The translations under genes and the position numbers were made by a program. A stretch of 64,000 nt of DNA from NCBI GenBank assembly GCA_001898465.1, contig MKTX01000008.1, positions 90,732 to 154,731 of the forward strand, given 5' to 3'. Shown here piece by piece: positions 17,901-26,931 of the stretch. The stretch comes from Sphingobacteriales bacterium 39-19. Its GTDB lineage: Bacteria > Bacteroidota > Bacteroidia > Chitinophagales > Chitinophagaceae. Each line of letters opens with the position of its first letter. The stretch's first letter is position 1. The notes under the pieces are model-generated. The model was not told the DNA's origin and did no database searches. It saw only the letters and a program-made list of their open reading frames with translations.

Positions 17901-20206
17901 TACCGTCAAATATATTTTATAGTACAAAAATTTCCGGTAATGCCGCCCATGATAGTTTGTATGTAGATGCAATGACTAACGATAAAAATAATAAACCCTG
18001 GTTTGGCATCAGCAGTAGCATCGTTTCTCATTTGGATGCATACCGGTTCCGGTTAAAGGACAACTTAATTTTAAATTATGAAAAATGGAAAGTAAATGAT
18101 CAAAATTATATTCAATACAATCATGACGGCCTCATTGTACATCAATTTCAAATTAATAACGATACGGCAAGTATCCACATCAATAGCTTAACAGAAACAC
18201 CCAATAGCCCGATTGATATGAATATTGATAATTTTAATTTAAAAAGCATCAGCTCTTTTATTAGTAGCGACACTTTATTTGCGTCGGGCATTTTGGATGT
18301 AAAAGCAAAAATTACAGATATGAACCAGCCCCTGCCTGCTTTTACAGGAACAGCCTCTATTGATCATTTTGCCATGATGCAGCAACCATTAGGCAACCTA
18401 ACCGCACAGGCACAAAAAATATCAGCAGCCGAAATCACTTCTCAAATAAAATTACAGGGTGAAGGTAATGACCTCACTGCCGATTTACAGTATTATCTCA
18501 ACAATGACCAAAAACAATTTGATGCTTCGCTGGATATTCATCAATTGAATGTAAAGCCTGCAGGCGCCTTTTCGGGCGGGTTATTAAAGAATACCAGCGG
18601 CACGATTCATGGTAACATGAAATTGTTTGGCCGCTTTAGTGATCCGCAATGGAAAGGATTTATAAATGCAGACACTGTTCGCTTTGCACTCACTCAATAT
18701 AATATTCCTTATTTAATTGAAGATCAAAAAATAAATTTTGACTATCCCCGTATTGAAATGAGGGAATTATTGGTGGCCGACAGTGCTGATAATAACGCAA
18801 AAATTGATGGGTATGTAGCGATTGATAAAGAACAGGGTTTTAAACTAAACCTGGATGTGTATGCCAATAATTTTATCATCATGAATGCACAAAGAGCCAT
18901 CGATAACCAGTTTTACGGGTTGGCTATGGCCGATGCAGACGTTAGCCTCAGGGGCAGTTCTGAAGCACCACGGATTGAGGGCAATGTGTTTATTGATGAC
19001 AGGAGTAATATTACCATTGTATTACCCCCCGGTAATTATGTAAAAGATGAGGGCAAATCAGTAGTTCGGTTTATTGATATTGATACATTTAATATCTCGA
19101 AAAATAATAAAATTATTTTACCCGAAGCACAAAAAGATTATAGCAGTTACCTGAATTATGATTTGAATCTTAAAATAGGTAAAGCCAGTTCACTCACTAT
19201 CATTATAGATCCTAACACCGGTGATGAATTACAGGTAAAAGGGGATGCCCTGTTAAATGCCGGGGTAGACCCCGGGGGTAATCTCATTTTGTCAGGAAAT
19301 TATTTGTTAGATGAAGGATATTATATTTTAAATTATAAATTTTTACAACGCAGGTTTACCTTACAAAAAGGCAGCAGCATTCTTTTTAGCGGCCCGCCCA
19401 TGAGCGCCCAGGTAGATATTAAAGCAGATTATATTGCCAACTCATCTACAAAAGATTTGTTAAGCAACGAAATTACATCCGTGAATGCTTCCCTTGCGAA
19501 TGCATTTAATCAAAAACTGCCATTTACAGTAGAGCTTACCCTGAGTGGCCAAATAAATAAACCCACCATCAGTTTTGATATTAAATTACCGGAAAATAAT
19601 AAATTACTTACCAGCGAATTAAAAAGTACGATTGAAAACAAACTGGAACAAATAAGAGCCGATGAAGCCTCTATGAATAAGCAGGCCTTTTCTTTATTGC
19701 TGATGAACCGCTTTGTAGGGGAGCAAAGCGCTGATTTCTTTAAAGGCAACGATGCGGGCTTTAGCGACCTGGCCCGCCAAAGTGTAAGTCAATTTATCTC
19801 TTCCGCATTAGATCAAATTGCGTCAGATTTAATTAAAGGCGTAGATATCGATTTAAATTTAAACAGTTACAAAGATTATACAACGGGAGGCAGCACACAA
19901 CGAACTGATTTAAATGTTATGTTCAGTAAATCGTTTTTAGATGACCGCCTTGTGGTGAGCCTGGGTACAAATATCGGAATAGAGGGTAACGATGCGGCGG
20001 CAAAATCTTATGGATCTTCTATGTTCCGGCCGGATGTTACCATCTCTTATAAACTCACTAAAGACGGGAAATATATGATACGGGGTTACAACAAAAACCA
20101 ATATGAAGTGGTGCTGGACGGATACGTGGTAGAAACCGGGCTGGGCTTCATCGTAACCCTGGATTATGATAAATTCATTGAATTGTTCAAGAAAAAGAAA
20201 GAATGA
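14978..20206 (+). CDS. tamB: Translocation and assembly module protein TamB
   Basis: 1742 residues. One N-terminal transmembrane anchor (about residues 15-35) with a basic N-in flank is followed by a very long, beta-strand-rich body with repeating short hydrophobic/polar strands. It ends in the conserved TamB/DUF490 C-terminal domain, recognisable from GDELQVKGDALLNAG and GNYLLDEGYYILNYKFLQRRFTLQKGS through the terminal RTDLNVMFSKSFLDDRLVVSLG region. TamB spans the periplasm and moves lipid or outer-membrane protein clients between membranes. Its last codon overlaps the next gene by four bases (ATGA), the usual tamB-tamL coupling in Bacteroidota. Length is in the normal range for the phylum. 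Confidence 0.92.
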   Translation: MAVQKKKIWRRVGKLFLVIVTSLIALFVISFIFLNTQAGKNFVRNQAVHYLQQKLKTKISIESIDYRLPQWITLNQVYIEDLKKDTLLYGEKLYVDLNMFKLLRGGIDIEKVYLKNCVANIYKKPNDSFFNYQFIVDAFSGKKKSGAPVDTTALDISLKKLILSQVGVKFNDEAGGSYFSAWIDSVDIVNKTFQPDRTFFEVDRFFSTGINFTMRNWKTPHPDSMPPAAENASSAYSFFISSHWLQAKNLHVLIDNQVSGLYYKNEVSSLYLSNGLYSLAQNRISADSLILAQSQIQFTSPKDNPNSYTVPDTMMNSSPWNITAKLLQVNNTKLSYNDVNKAQQTGLDPSHLELENLSAQIHNFKLFGTQTFAEIKDLKFKDKSGFQLDSLHLNLQFTDTVLSARALYVKTPGSLLQNSFRLAYDSIAGISKYPQQSLVAANLVQSTLSFNDLYLLLPELKKQFPPEDFKNLAVSFNTSIRGNLKRLYLPILQLKGLSGSSIRASGTLYNLTNTDLFAYDLTIFNSLLLKKDLLRFVPADNKAALENLPDLIQFSGQLKGDKNNVHGNIAVTGKEFQYLGNITLNNISNPDKLSFNTDFKSLTLNKKFIEGYLPPGINQQINLPPAISASGKFKADKNNFDAHLQVKSNYGPLTVVGFMKNIQTPQNAVYDLTLNTPGFNIGKLVKQDSMLGNLAGKFRAEGTGFDYKTMRSQWMANIDALDYNKYTYKNAKFIANFNNGILYSKAQIDDENIKLNYELDGNVTAAYPTLHGFINIDTIVLQSLHLYDDTLNLAGLVKIDLKNTTPRHVNGFILIDRLKLQLDQTHYKEDSIILTAHAANGEDSIHLRSGIADFTATGAFDYDRVGRVLQDYVNQYYKFNANAEPLTNVPAQQIDFTFTLKENPLVTRLVKGLQAYKEIHFSGDFNSNNADSALHVSGNIPLVVYNGKRISKANIAIDAKNERLQYHMMADSIALPSNIFYSTKISGNAAHDSLYVDAMTNDKNNKPWFGISSSIVSHLDAYRFRLKDNLILNYEKWKVNDQNYIQYNHDGLIVHQFQINNDTASIHINSLTETPNSPIDMNIDNFNLKSISSFISSDTLFASGILDVKAKITDMNQPLPAFTGTASIDHFAMMQQPLGNLTAQAQKISAAEITSQIKLQGEGNDLTADLQYYLNNDQKQFDASLDIHQLNVKPAGAFSGGLLKNTSGTIHGNMKLFGRFSDPQWKGFINADTVRFALTQYNIPYLIEDQKINFDYPRIEMRELLVADSADNNAKIDGYVAIDKEQGFKLNLDVYANNFIIMNAQRAIDNQFYGLAMADADVSLRGSSEAPRIEGNVFIDDRSNITIVLPPGNYVKDEGKSVVRFIDIDTFNISKNNKIILPEAQKDYSSYLNYDLNLKIGKASSLTIIIDPNTGDELQVKGDALLNAGVDPGGNLILSGNYLLDEGYYILNYKFLQRRFTLQKGSSILFSGPPMSAQVDIKADYIANSSTKDLLSNEITSVNASLANAFNQKLPFTVELTLSGQINKPTISFDIKLPENNKLLTSELKSTIENKLEQIRADEASMNKQAFSLLLMNRFVGEQSADFFKGNDAGFSDLARQSVSQFISSALDQIASDLIKGVDIDLNLNSYKDYTTGGSTQRTDLNVMFSKSFLDDRLVVSLGTNIGIEGNDAAAKSYGSSMFRPDVTISYKLTKDGKYMIRGYNKNQYEVVLDGYVVETGLGFIVTLDYDKFIELFKKKKE

Positions 20207-22491
20207 AACTCATTTTACGATACCTTATTTGCATTATTTTTTTAAGCGCTTGCAGTGTACAGAAATATTTACCCCCCGGCGAAAGCCTGTACCGGGGCGC
20301 CCATATTAAAGTTAAAAAAGATAAAGAAACCAAGGCCTCTGAAAAGCAATTAAAAAAAGACCTTAAACAGGCTCTCTCGCCCACACCCAATAAATACTTT
20401 TTAGGCCAGCCATATAAAGTATGGTGGTGGTATGTATTGGGTACACCTAAAAAAGAAAAAGGATTCAAAGCGTTTTTGCTGAAGCGCCTGGGAGAAGCCC
20501 CGGTATTAAGCAGCCGGGTAAACACAAAAGCAACAGCAGAGAATATGGAATCTTACCTGCTTAATTCCGGGTATTTCTTTAGCCAGGTATCTGGCGATAC
20601 CAGCCACAAAAAATATTTTGTATATGCCAATTACCAGGCATACGTAAATCCGCAATACCATCTTAGTGAAATTGTATGGTCGGGCGATAGCTCCAAATTA
20701 TTAAAAACACTAGGCCGCATATCTTCCCGGCGGAGTATATTAAAACCGGGTAACCCCTACAACTTAAATGATATAAAAGCCGAAAGAGACCGCCTGGACC
20801 TTACCCTGAAAAACCGGGGTTACTATTATTTTAATCCCGACTATATTATGGCCTATGCAGATAGCAGCATTGGAGGCCGTAAGGTAAAATTGTATTTGAG
20901 TGTAAAGCAATCCACGCCGGATAGTGCCCGCAATCCCTACCATATTAACAGCATTACGGTTTATCCAAATTACTCACTTACTAACGAAGAGGGGTACGCC
21001 GCTAAGGATACTTTTATGATGTATGATTCAATTCGCATAAATGATTCAATAAATAAATTCAAACCCCGGCTCTTTGCTACCACCATCACCTACCGGCCCG
21101 GTAGCCTGTACAGCAGCCGCAATCAAAATGCTACACTCAACCGGTTTATTAACCTGGGTGCTTTTAAATTTGTAAAAAATAAATTTGACAGGGTTAGTGA
21201 GGATAGTAGCTATAAGCTGGATGCCACCTATTTACTTACGCCACAAAAAAAGAAAGCATTACAGGGCAATATTGATGGCTTCACCAAAGACAATGGTTTC
21301 CTGGGTTTGCAAACCAGCATTAACTGGAAAAACAGGAATGCCATGAAGGGAGCCGAACAACTTGGCCTTAAAACCACGGCCGGTATAGAAACTGCTTACG
21401 GAGATAGCATTGCCAAAAAGAATAACAATTACAGGCTGGGTATAGAAGCCTCATTGAAATTGCCCCGGTATTTTATTCCCTTTTTCCATATTGATGAAAA
21501 TCATTTTTATCCTCCCAATACCAATATCATCCTGGGCTATGAATGGTACCGAAAACAACTCTTCTATACTAAGAATTTTTTTAAATTTCAATATGAATTT
21601 ACCTGGAAAACCAATTCCCGCACTCAATATAATTTAGGACTGTTTTCATTAAGTTATTTAAATGCCAGCCATGTAACAGATACTTTTTATGCGGAAGCTG
21701 CTGTACGCCCTTCATTATTATTGAATGTATATCCCGAAGCGATTCTTGGTACTACTTTTTCTGTTTCAAAAACAATTGGGCAACGATTCTCAAAAAATAA
21801 ATGGTATGCAAACCTGGCGGTTGATTTGTCAGGAAATGTAGCAGGTCTAATATCAGGTGCCAAACATTTTCGTGAAAAATTGATTTTTGGAGCGCCCTTT
21901 GCGCAATTTGTAAAAACAGATTTTTCGCTGCATTATACCCGGCACCTTAAAAATAATTGGGATTGGGCAAACCGAATACAGGTAGGTATTGGGATACCCT
22001 ATAATAACAGTAGTGTATTACCTTTTTCAAAACTCTATACCATTGGGGGTTCCAATTCAATCCGTGGCTTTAGGGCCAGGGATGTGGGCCCGGGTACTTA
22101 CCGAACCACCGACCAGGATAAACTTTTTTTTCAATTGATTGGGGGAGATTATAAACTTTTACTCAACACAGAAATACGGATTCCATTGAGTAGCTTATTT
22201 AGTACAGCTGTATTTGTAGATGCCGGGAACATCTGGAATAAAACAGGAATTTTATTTGGGGACCAGGCAAAACTTACAAAAGATTTTTATAAAGAACTGG
22301 CTGTAGCTACCGGCCTTGGTTTGCGTATTGATGCCAGCATCTTTATTATTCGGGTAGACCTGGGGATGCCTTTAAGAAAACCTTATTTACCCAATGGGCA
22401 AAGATGGGTAATTGATCAAATAGATTTTTCAAATGCAGCCTGGCGCAAAGAAAACCTTGTACTCAATCTTGGGTTGGGCCTGCCCTTTTAA
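20203..22491 (+). CDS. tamL: TamL, lipoprotein TamA/BamA-family outer-membrane protein
   Basis: 762 residues. A signal peptide with a lipobox (LSAC, Cys17) marks it as the Bacteroidota TamL variant, a lipidated TamA homologue. POTRA domains occupy about residues 25-350, including a long linker, and a 16-stranded Omp85 barrel follows. In the barrel, TIGGSNSIRGFRARDVGPG holds the L6 (I/V)RGF motif shared by all BamA/TamA proteins, and the protein ends in NLVLNLGLGLPF, a strand with a terminal aromatic. It overlaps tamB by four bases, so the two subunits are translationally coupled. Confidence 0.92.
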   Translation: MKLILRYLICIIFLSACSVQKYLPPGESLYRGAHIKVKKDKETKASEKQLKKDLKQALSPTPNKYFLGQPYKVWWWYVLGTPKKEKGFKAFLLKRLGEAPVLSSRVNTKATAENMESYLLNSGYFFSQVSGDTSHKKYFVYANYQAYVNPQYHLSEIVWSGDSSKLLKTLGRISSRRSILKPGNPYNLNDIKAERDRLDLTLKNRGYYYFNPDYIMAYADSSIGGRKVKLYLSVKQSTPDSARNPYHINSITVYPNYSLTNEEGYAAKDTFMMYDSIRINDSINKFKPRLFATTITYRPGSLYSSRNQNATLNRFINLGAFKFVKNKFDRVSEDSSYKLDATYLLTPQKKKALQGNIDGFTKDNGFLGLQTSINWKNRNAMKGAEQLGLKTTAGIETAYGDSIAKKNNNYRLGIEASLKLPRYFIPFFHIDENHFYPPNTNIILGYEWYRKQLFYTKNFFKFQYEFTWKTNSRTQYNLGLFSLSYLNASHVTDTFYAEAAVRPSLLLNVYPEAILGTTFSVSKTIGQRFSKNKWYANLAVDLSGNVAGLISGAKHFREKLIFGAPFAQFVKTDFSLHYTRHLKNNWDWANRIQVGIGIPYNNSSVLPFSKLYTIGGSNSIRGFRARDVGPGTYRTTDQDKLFFQLIGGDYKLLLNTEIRIPLSSLFSTAVFVDAGNIWNKTGILFGDQAKLTKDFYKELAVATGLGLRIDASIFIIRVDLGMPLRKPYLPNGQRWVIDQIDFSNAAWRKENLVLNLGLGLPF

Positions 22492-22509
22492 ATCAATATT
22501 TCACCACAC

Positions 22510-22530
22510 AAAAAAACCCCATACATGGGG
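22510..22530 (-). terminator. Intrinsic terminator for the small-protein operon
   Basis: CCCCA (22517-22521) and TGGGG (22526-22530) form a compact hairpin; on the minus strand seven T follow (22516-22510). It sits 27 bp past the stop of the 139-residue gene and may also slow readthrough from tamL. Confidence 0.75.
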
Positions 22531-22556
22531 CCTGGTAAAAGATTTTAATGTAACTA

Positions 22557-22976
22557 TTAGTCTTCCTGGTATTCTTTCTTTTTTTTCTTAGAAAATAAAT
22601 TATGGTAAATTGAAGTTGCGTAAGCCAGGATTTTATCGGCATTATTAGCCACTACGGTAGCCGCCCCTGTTTTGGCTGCATTGCTTAGTAATGAACTTAC
22701 AGTAGCGCCTGCCTTACCTGAAATTAAATTTTTGGTAAGTAATCCTGCGGCAATTCCGCCTCCTGCTTTCAGTAATAAGCTGCCCACATGGCCCGGTACG
22801 CCAAAATTTCCTAAGGCAGATTTTACCAGGTTACCCGGTTGAAAACTTGCCTTTGTAACCTGGAATTGTTGTTTTAATTCCTGCTCCTGCCTTTTTTTCA
22901 ATTGCTCAAGCCTTGCTATCTCTTCAGAAAGCGCTTCTTTAGTATGAATATGGCTACCCGCATTTTTTAAATCCAT
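22557..22976 (-). CDS. Small glycine/alanine-rich protein of unknown function
   Basis: 139 residues. An N-terminal coiled-coil helix (about residues 12-42, EEIARLEQLKKRQEQELKQQ) leads into a weakly hydrophobic Gly/Ala-rich middle (GGGIAAGLL, AAKTGAATVVANNAD) and a lysine-rich tail (SKKKKKEY). It may associate with the membrane. It starts three bases after the stop of the holin-like gene, so it is the third gene of a short operon with the YtxH protein. I do not recognise a characterised family. Confidence 0.75.
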   Translation of the reverse strand: MDLKNAGSHIHTKEALSEEIARLEQLKKRQEQELKQQFQVTKASFQPGNLVKSALGNFGVPGHVGSLLLKAGGGIAAGLLTKNLISGKAGATVSSLLSNAAKTGAATVVANNADKILAYATSIYHNLFSKKKKKEYQED

Positions 22977-22979
22977 AGC

Positions 22980-23351
22980 TTACAATATTTTCCTGATTAC
23001 GAGATTGGCAATAGCGTTAATAACCGGTTTTTTACATACCGCTTTAAAAATGAAACCGGCAATAATATAAAATGCAGCCAATACAAAAAAACCATAATAC
23101 ACTTTGCCCAGCAAATCGCCAAGCAAAAAGCCGAGCCCGATATTTAATACAATAATCCCTAATAAGAGTATGGTAAAAAAAATGAGCCCGCTTGCCAGTT
23201 CACCGGCAATCACAGATGCCCTTTGGGTAGCCTTTAGTTTAAATAAGCTAATGCGTGTTTCCGTATAATCTGTTGCTTTTTCAAAAAGATCATCCAAATT
23301 ATCAAACGGGTCTGTGTGCAGGTTTTCTTTTGTATCTTCCAGTTCCATCAT
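22980..23351 (-). CDS. Holin-like (phage holin family) small membrane protein
   Basis: 123 residues with two long hydrophobic helices (about 48-75 and 80-108: LASGLIFFTILLLGIIVLNIG and VYYGFFVLAAFYIIAGFIFK). The N terminus is acidic and helical (DLFEKATDYTETRISLFKLKATQ), typical of the putative Actinobacterial holin-X/DUF1469-type proteins that Bacteroidota carry as chromosomal stress genes. There is no phage context. It lies between the YtxH gene and the 139-residue gene. Confidence 0.75.
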   Translation of the reverse strand: MMELEDTKENLHTDPFDNLDDLFEKATDYTETRISLFKLKATQRASVIAGELASGLIFFTILLLGIIVLNIGLGFLLGDLLGKVYYGFFVLAAFYIIAGFIFKAVCKKPVINAIANLVIRKIL

Positions 23352-23410
23352 TCATTTTATATTTTTGCCGGTTCCTGTAATTTATGCATGAGCAAACGTA
23401 AAACAGGTAA

Positions 23411-23668
23411 TTAAGATTTAAAGGTTTCTGCTCTTTCTTTACCTTTTGCAATCATGTCGTTTGCTTCATTGCGAATATCTTTGTATTTATCTTGTACTTT
23501 TTCGCTCATCTTATCCCATTTTCCTTTCACTTTTTCGCTCATTTCATTGCTTTTTTGTTTTATTTTCTTGCGGGTATCTTTCCCTTTTTCGGGGGCAAAT
23601 AAAATTCCCAAAACAGCTCCTGCGGCAGCGCCTAATAATACGCCTGCCAATAATTTGTTTGCTTTCAT
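23411..23668 (-). CDS. YtxH domain-containing protein
   Basis: 85 residues. The N-terminal Gly/Ala-rich hydrophobic segment ([31 protein letters not shown]) is the YtxH signature, and a charged helix with two repeated units ([11 protein letters not shown] / [11 protein letters not shown]) follows. In Bacillus YtxH is a general-stress protein; in Bacteroidota these genes accompany other envelope-stress genes, as here. First gene of a three-gene minus-strand operon. Confidence 0.85.
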   Translation of the reverse strand: MKANKLLAGVLLGAAAGAVLGILFAPEKGKDTRKKIKQKSNEMSEKVKGKWDKMSEKVQDKYKDIRNEANDMIAKGKERAETFKS

Positions 23669-23881
23669 AATTGTATAATTTTAAAAAGTTTAAGTACGCT
23701 AAATCAACGTACACTTAATATATGCCAAATTGCTTGCCAAACCAAAAAATTGTGCAATAAATGCAGTGATTTATAGAAATTTAATGAAAATAAAATGCTT
23801 TACGTTAGCCGGGCTCCTTTATTATGCCTAAAGGGCAGGAAAAAATAAGATTTAAATAGCCGCAGCATCCTGTTTAATTAA

Positions 23882-24259
23882 TCAATTTTGTTGAATACCG
23901 GTTCCGGAAATATGAAGATCCTCTAAGGTTTTATAGATAAGGTCCCGGGTAAAGGGCTTTCCCATAAATGAATCGGCTCCCATTTGAAATGCCTGGTTCC
24001 GGTCGCCGGCCGTATCAAAAGCCGTGATCATAATTATTTTAGAACCCGGGCTCTTTTGTTTAATATTTTGAATGGCGTTCAGGCCCTTTCCATCGGGTAA
24101 ATAATTGTCTAAGAAAATAACTTCCGGCTCTAAATTGGCCACTTTGCCCATTCCTTCATTTAAATTATGGGCAATCGAGATATCTAAATTTTTTTGTTTA
24201 AGCACGCTGCTCAGCAAAAAACAAATATCTATTTCATCATCTATTATTAGTGCTTTCAA
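23882..24259 (-). CDS. Stand-alone response regulator receiver protein
   Basis: 125 residues forming a single receiver domain. The acidic pocket is DDE at 7-9, the phosphoacceptor is D51 (VIFLDNYLPDG), and the switch Thr and conserved Lys are in MITAFD and FMGKPF. No output domain. It lies near the YihY gene and the NtrC-class activator and may work with them, though on the opposite strand; its kinase is not evident. Confidence 0.88.
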   Translation of the reverse strand: MKALIIDDEIDICFLLSSVLKQKNLDISIAHNLNEGMGKVANLEPEVIFLDNYLPDGKGLNAIQNIKQKSPGSKIIMITAFDTAGDRNQAFQMGADSFMGKPFTRDLIYKTLEDLHISGTGIQQN

Positions 24260-24425
24260 GGTAATTATTTAGTCTCCGTCAATTTTTATTGTGGGTCAAG
24301 TTCAATACTTTGTATAATGAATTCAACAAGTTTGCCAATTTTCAAGTAACAGAATCCATATTCCTGTATTTTATTGGTATAGTATCTATTAAATAAATAA
24401 AGGAAAAAGAATGGAAATTTATATT

Positions 24426-24441
24426 TGGCATATCGTTCGCT
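24426..24441 (+). promoter_or_regulatory. Candidate sigma-54 (-24/-12) promoter for the YihY gene
   Basis: TGGCATATCGTTCGCT matches the sigma-54 consensus (TGGCAC...TTGC) at the essential GG and GC pairs with the exact ten-base spacing, missing the C of GCAC and one T of TTGC. It would start transcription about 65 bases before the ATG at 24519. The next gene but one encodes a sigma-54 activator, which raises the likelihood; still a weak single-site match. Confidence 0.35.
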
Positions 24442-24518
24442 TTTAGTGATATTAATATTGTGGAAGTACTTAGCCCTATTGGGTAATATTTTTCCTTACT
24501 GTAAATCTAAACCGGAGT

Positions 24519-25442
24519 ATGAAAAAAATAATAATTCGTTTTTTTAAATTTATGAAAATGCTCATCAGCGAATTGATGAAAGCCAATATTGCAAAATATA
24601 GCGCTTCCCTGGCCTATTATACCATATTAGCACTTGCCCCCTTACTCATCATCATATTAAATATCTTTGGAATTATATTTGGCCGTGAAGCCGTAAGTGG
24701 TGAGTTATATGGGCAAATAAAAGAGCTTGTAGGAGATGATGCTGCCTTACAAATTCAGCATACCATTCAAAATATTCATTTAGATAAGCATAATTTTTTT
24801 GCAACCATGGCAGGTATTGTGATATTGCTCATAAGCGCCACCGGTATTTTTAATGAAATGCAGGATTCGCTAAACCGGGTATGGGGTTTACGCTTAAAAG
24901 CTAAAAAGGTATGGTGGAAAATTTTAATTGACCGGCTCATTAGTTTTTCACTTATACTCAGTATGGGGTTTGTGCTCGTTGTTTCTTTGGCATTAAATGC
25001 CTTGGTAAGTGTATTGAGCGGGAAGATTATTGCCGCCTTCCCGGCTTTGGAAAAAACATTACTTTTTACCGTAGATAATGTAATTGGGTTTATTATTTCA
25101 ACTATTTTATTTGGAACTATTTTTAAGATGTTACCCGATGCCAAAATAAAATGGAAAGATGTGCTGGTGGGTGCCATGGTAACAGCTGTATTATTTGGTG
25201 TGGGCAGGTCGCTTATTGGGCTGTACCTGGGCAAAAGTCAAACAGCCAGTATTTATGGCGCAGCGGGCTCTGTCATCATTATCATGCTATGGGCATATTA
25301 CAGTTCCATCATTCTTTATTTTGGTGCGGTTTTTACTAAAGTATATGTAGCTGGTTCCGGCAGGCATATTTATCCAAATGAATATGCCGTGTGGGTAAAA
25401 ACCGAAGAAATCCCGGTTCCGGATGTTCCTCTGGATACCTAG
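24519..25442 (+). CDS. YihY/virulence factor BrkB family membrane protein
   Basis: 307 residues with six hydrophobic segments. The N-terminal ANIAKYSASLAYYTILALAPLLI stretch (about 21-45) and the later WKDVLVGAMVTAVLFGVGRSLIG and GAAGSVIIIMLWAYYSSIILYFGA blocks are the conserved YihY/BrkB signature. The family was once thought to be RNase BN; its function is unsettled (envelope transport or lipid-related roles have been suggested). It is followed by the NtrC-class regulator after a 58-bp gap. Confidence 0.88.
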   Translation: MKKIIIRFFKFMKMLISELMKANIAKYSASLAYYTILALAPLLIIILNIFGIIFGREAVSGELYGQIKELVGDDAALQIQHTIQNIHLDKHNFFATMAGIVILLISATGIFNEMQDSLNRVWGLRLKAKKVWWKILIDRLISFSLILSMGFVLVVSLALNALVSVLSGKIIAAFPALEKTLLFTVDNVIGFIISTILFGTIFKMLPDAKIKWKDVLVGAMVTAVLFGVGRSLIGLYLGKSQTASIYGAAGSVIIIMLWAYYSSIILYFGAVFTKVYVAGSGRHIYPNEYAVWVKTEEIPVPDVPLDT

Positions 25443-25500
25443 TATGGTCAAAATTGGCTAATTTTAATATATTCTTAAATAGAACCATTGTAGCAACAGT

Positions 25501-26931
25501 ATGAAAAAAATTCTCATTATTGATGATGACCGGGATTTGTGTTTGTTATTGAGTAAATTATTGGTAAGAAAAGGATATGAAACAGAGGTAGTACATTCTG
25601 CTGCAAAAGGAATTGCCAAAATAAAAGAAACGCCATTTGATGTGGTTTTTTGCGATTTCAGGCTGGGTGATAAAGATGGGCGGGAAGTGTTGGCCGAAAT
25701 AAAATCTTATGCCCCTGCAACAATTGTGATTATTATTACCGGCTACTCCGATACCCGGGTTGCGGTAGATGTAATAAAACATGGCGCTTTTGATTATATT
25801 ACCAAGCCATTAGCACCCGAGGAAATAATGGCTATCCTTACCAATGCCCTGGCATCTGCCGGAAAAGAACCGGAAATGGCATCACCGGCAGCAAAACCTG
25901 TTCCCGGGAAAGCCAGTAACACGCATCCTAAAATTTCTGCACATGGCGAATATCTTGTGGGCGAAGCCGCAACCACAAAGGGTTTGTATGATCAAATAAA
26001 AATAGTAGCCCCCACCTCATATAGTATTATTTTATATGGCGAAAGCGGAACCGGTAAAGAAGTAATTGCAAAAACCATTCATTCTTTAAGCAGCCGTAAT
26101 AAAGAACCTTTTATAGCCATTGATTGTGGCACATTATCCAAAGAACTGGCAGGGAGCGAATTATTTGGCCATGTAAAAGGGGCATTCACCGGCGCTTTAT
26201 CTGATAAAGTGGGCCATTTTGAATTGGCTCATGGAGGCACCCTTTTTTTAGATGAAGTAGCAAACCTTTCTTACCCTGTACAAGCAACCCTGCTGAGAGT
26301 AATACAAGAAAGAAAATTTAAAAGAGTGGGGGGCAATAAAGAAATGCCGGTAGATGTTCGCATAATTGTAGCCTCTAATGAAAATTTACAGGAAGCCTAT
26401 CAAAAAGGTAAATTCAGAGAAGACCTTTACCACCGCTTTAATGAATTTTCAATCAACCTTCCGCCACTCCGGGAGCGCCAGCAGGACATACCATTATTTG
26501 CTGAATTCTTTTTGCAAAAATCAAACCAGGAACTTGATAAACAAATTGAAGGATATGATGACGAGGTGATGGAGATGTTCCTTACATACAGCTGGCCCGG
26601 AAATTTAAGAGAATTCAGAAATGTAGTAAGGCGAGCCGTATTACTCACAGCTTCAGGAAAAGTAACTGCAAAAACTTTACCCTGGGAAATTACCAGCCAT
26701 GGCGCTTCCCCTTTACAGCAACAACCCATTTCTTACTTTACGCATCCAAATGAAGAGAATAATCTTCCTATCCCCGATTTAAAAGATGCTGCCACCAAGG
26801 CCGAGTATGAAACCATTATGAAAGTGCTGAAGCAGGTAAAATTTAATAAAACAAAAGCTGCAGAAATTTTAAATATCGACCGAAAGACGCTGTATAATAA
26901 AATTAAAAGTTTTGAGGATCTAAGCAGTTAA
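25501..26931 (+). CDS. NtrC-class sigma-54-dependent response regulator
   Basis: 476 residues: receiver domain (1-120, phosphoacceptor D52 in FCDFRLGD, switch region IIITGYSD), a linker rich in Ala/Pro, an AAA+ domain and a Fis-type helix-turn-helix. In the AAA+ domain the Walker A motif is GESGTGKE at 180-187, the sigma-54-contacting GAFTGA loop is at 227-232, and Walker B (GGTLFLDE) is at 245-252. The C-terminal HTH is in KTKAAEILNIDRKTLYNKIK. All key residues are intact, so it should activate sigma-54 promoters. Its stop shares the palindromic TTAA (26928-26931) with that of the convergent fabG gene. Confidence 0.95.
   Translation: MKKILIIDDDRDLCLLLSKLLVRKGYETEVVHSAAKGIAKIKETPFDVVFCDFRLGDKDGREVLAEIKSYAPATIVIIITGYSDTRVAVDVIKHGAFDYITKPLAPEEIMAILTNALASAGKEPEMASPAAKPVPGKASNTHPKISAHGEYLVGEAATTKGLYDQIKIVAPTSYSIILYGESGTGKEVIAKTIHSLSSRNKEPFIAIDCGTLSKELAGSELFGHVKGAFTGALSDKVGHFELAHGGTLFLDEVANLSYPVQATLLRVIQERKFKRVGGNKEMPVDVRIIVASNENLQEAYQKGKFREDLYHRFNEFSINLPPLRERQQDIPLFAEFFLQKSNQELDKQIEGYDDEVMEMFLTYSWPGNLREFRNVVRRAVLLTASGKVTAKTLPWEITSHGASPLQQQPISYFTHPNEENNLPIPDLKDAATKAEYETIMKVLKQVKFNKTKAAEILNIDRKTLYNKIKSFEDLSS

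Noticed and set aside
22980..23351. The holin-like protein as evidence for a prophage
   Set aside because: No other phage gene, integrase or attachment site is nearby, and such proteins are common chromosomal genes in this phylum.
23669..23881. TGG-rich motifs before the YtxH gene as a sigma-54 promoter
   Set aside because: The GG and GC pairs are not at the required ten-base spacing on the minus strand.
24776..25234. A 152-codon minus-strand frame opposite the YihY gene
   Set aside because: It is the shadow of a recognisable membrane-protein gene; no family pattern of its own.
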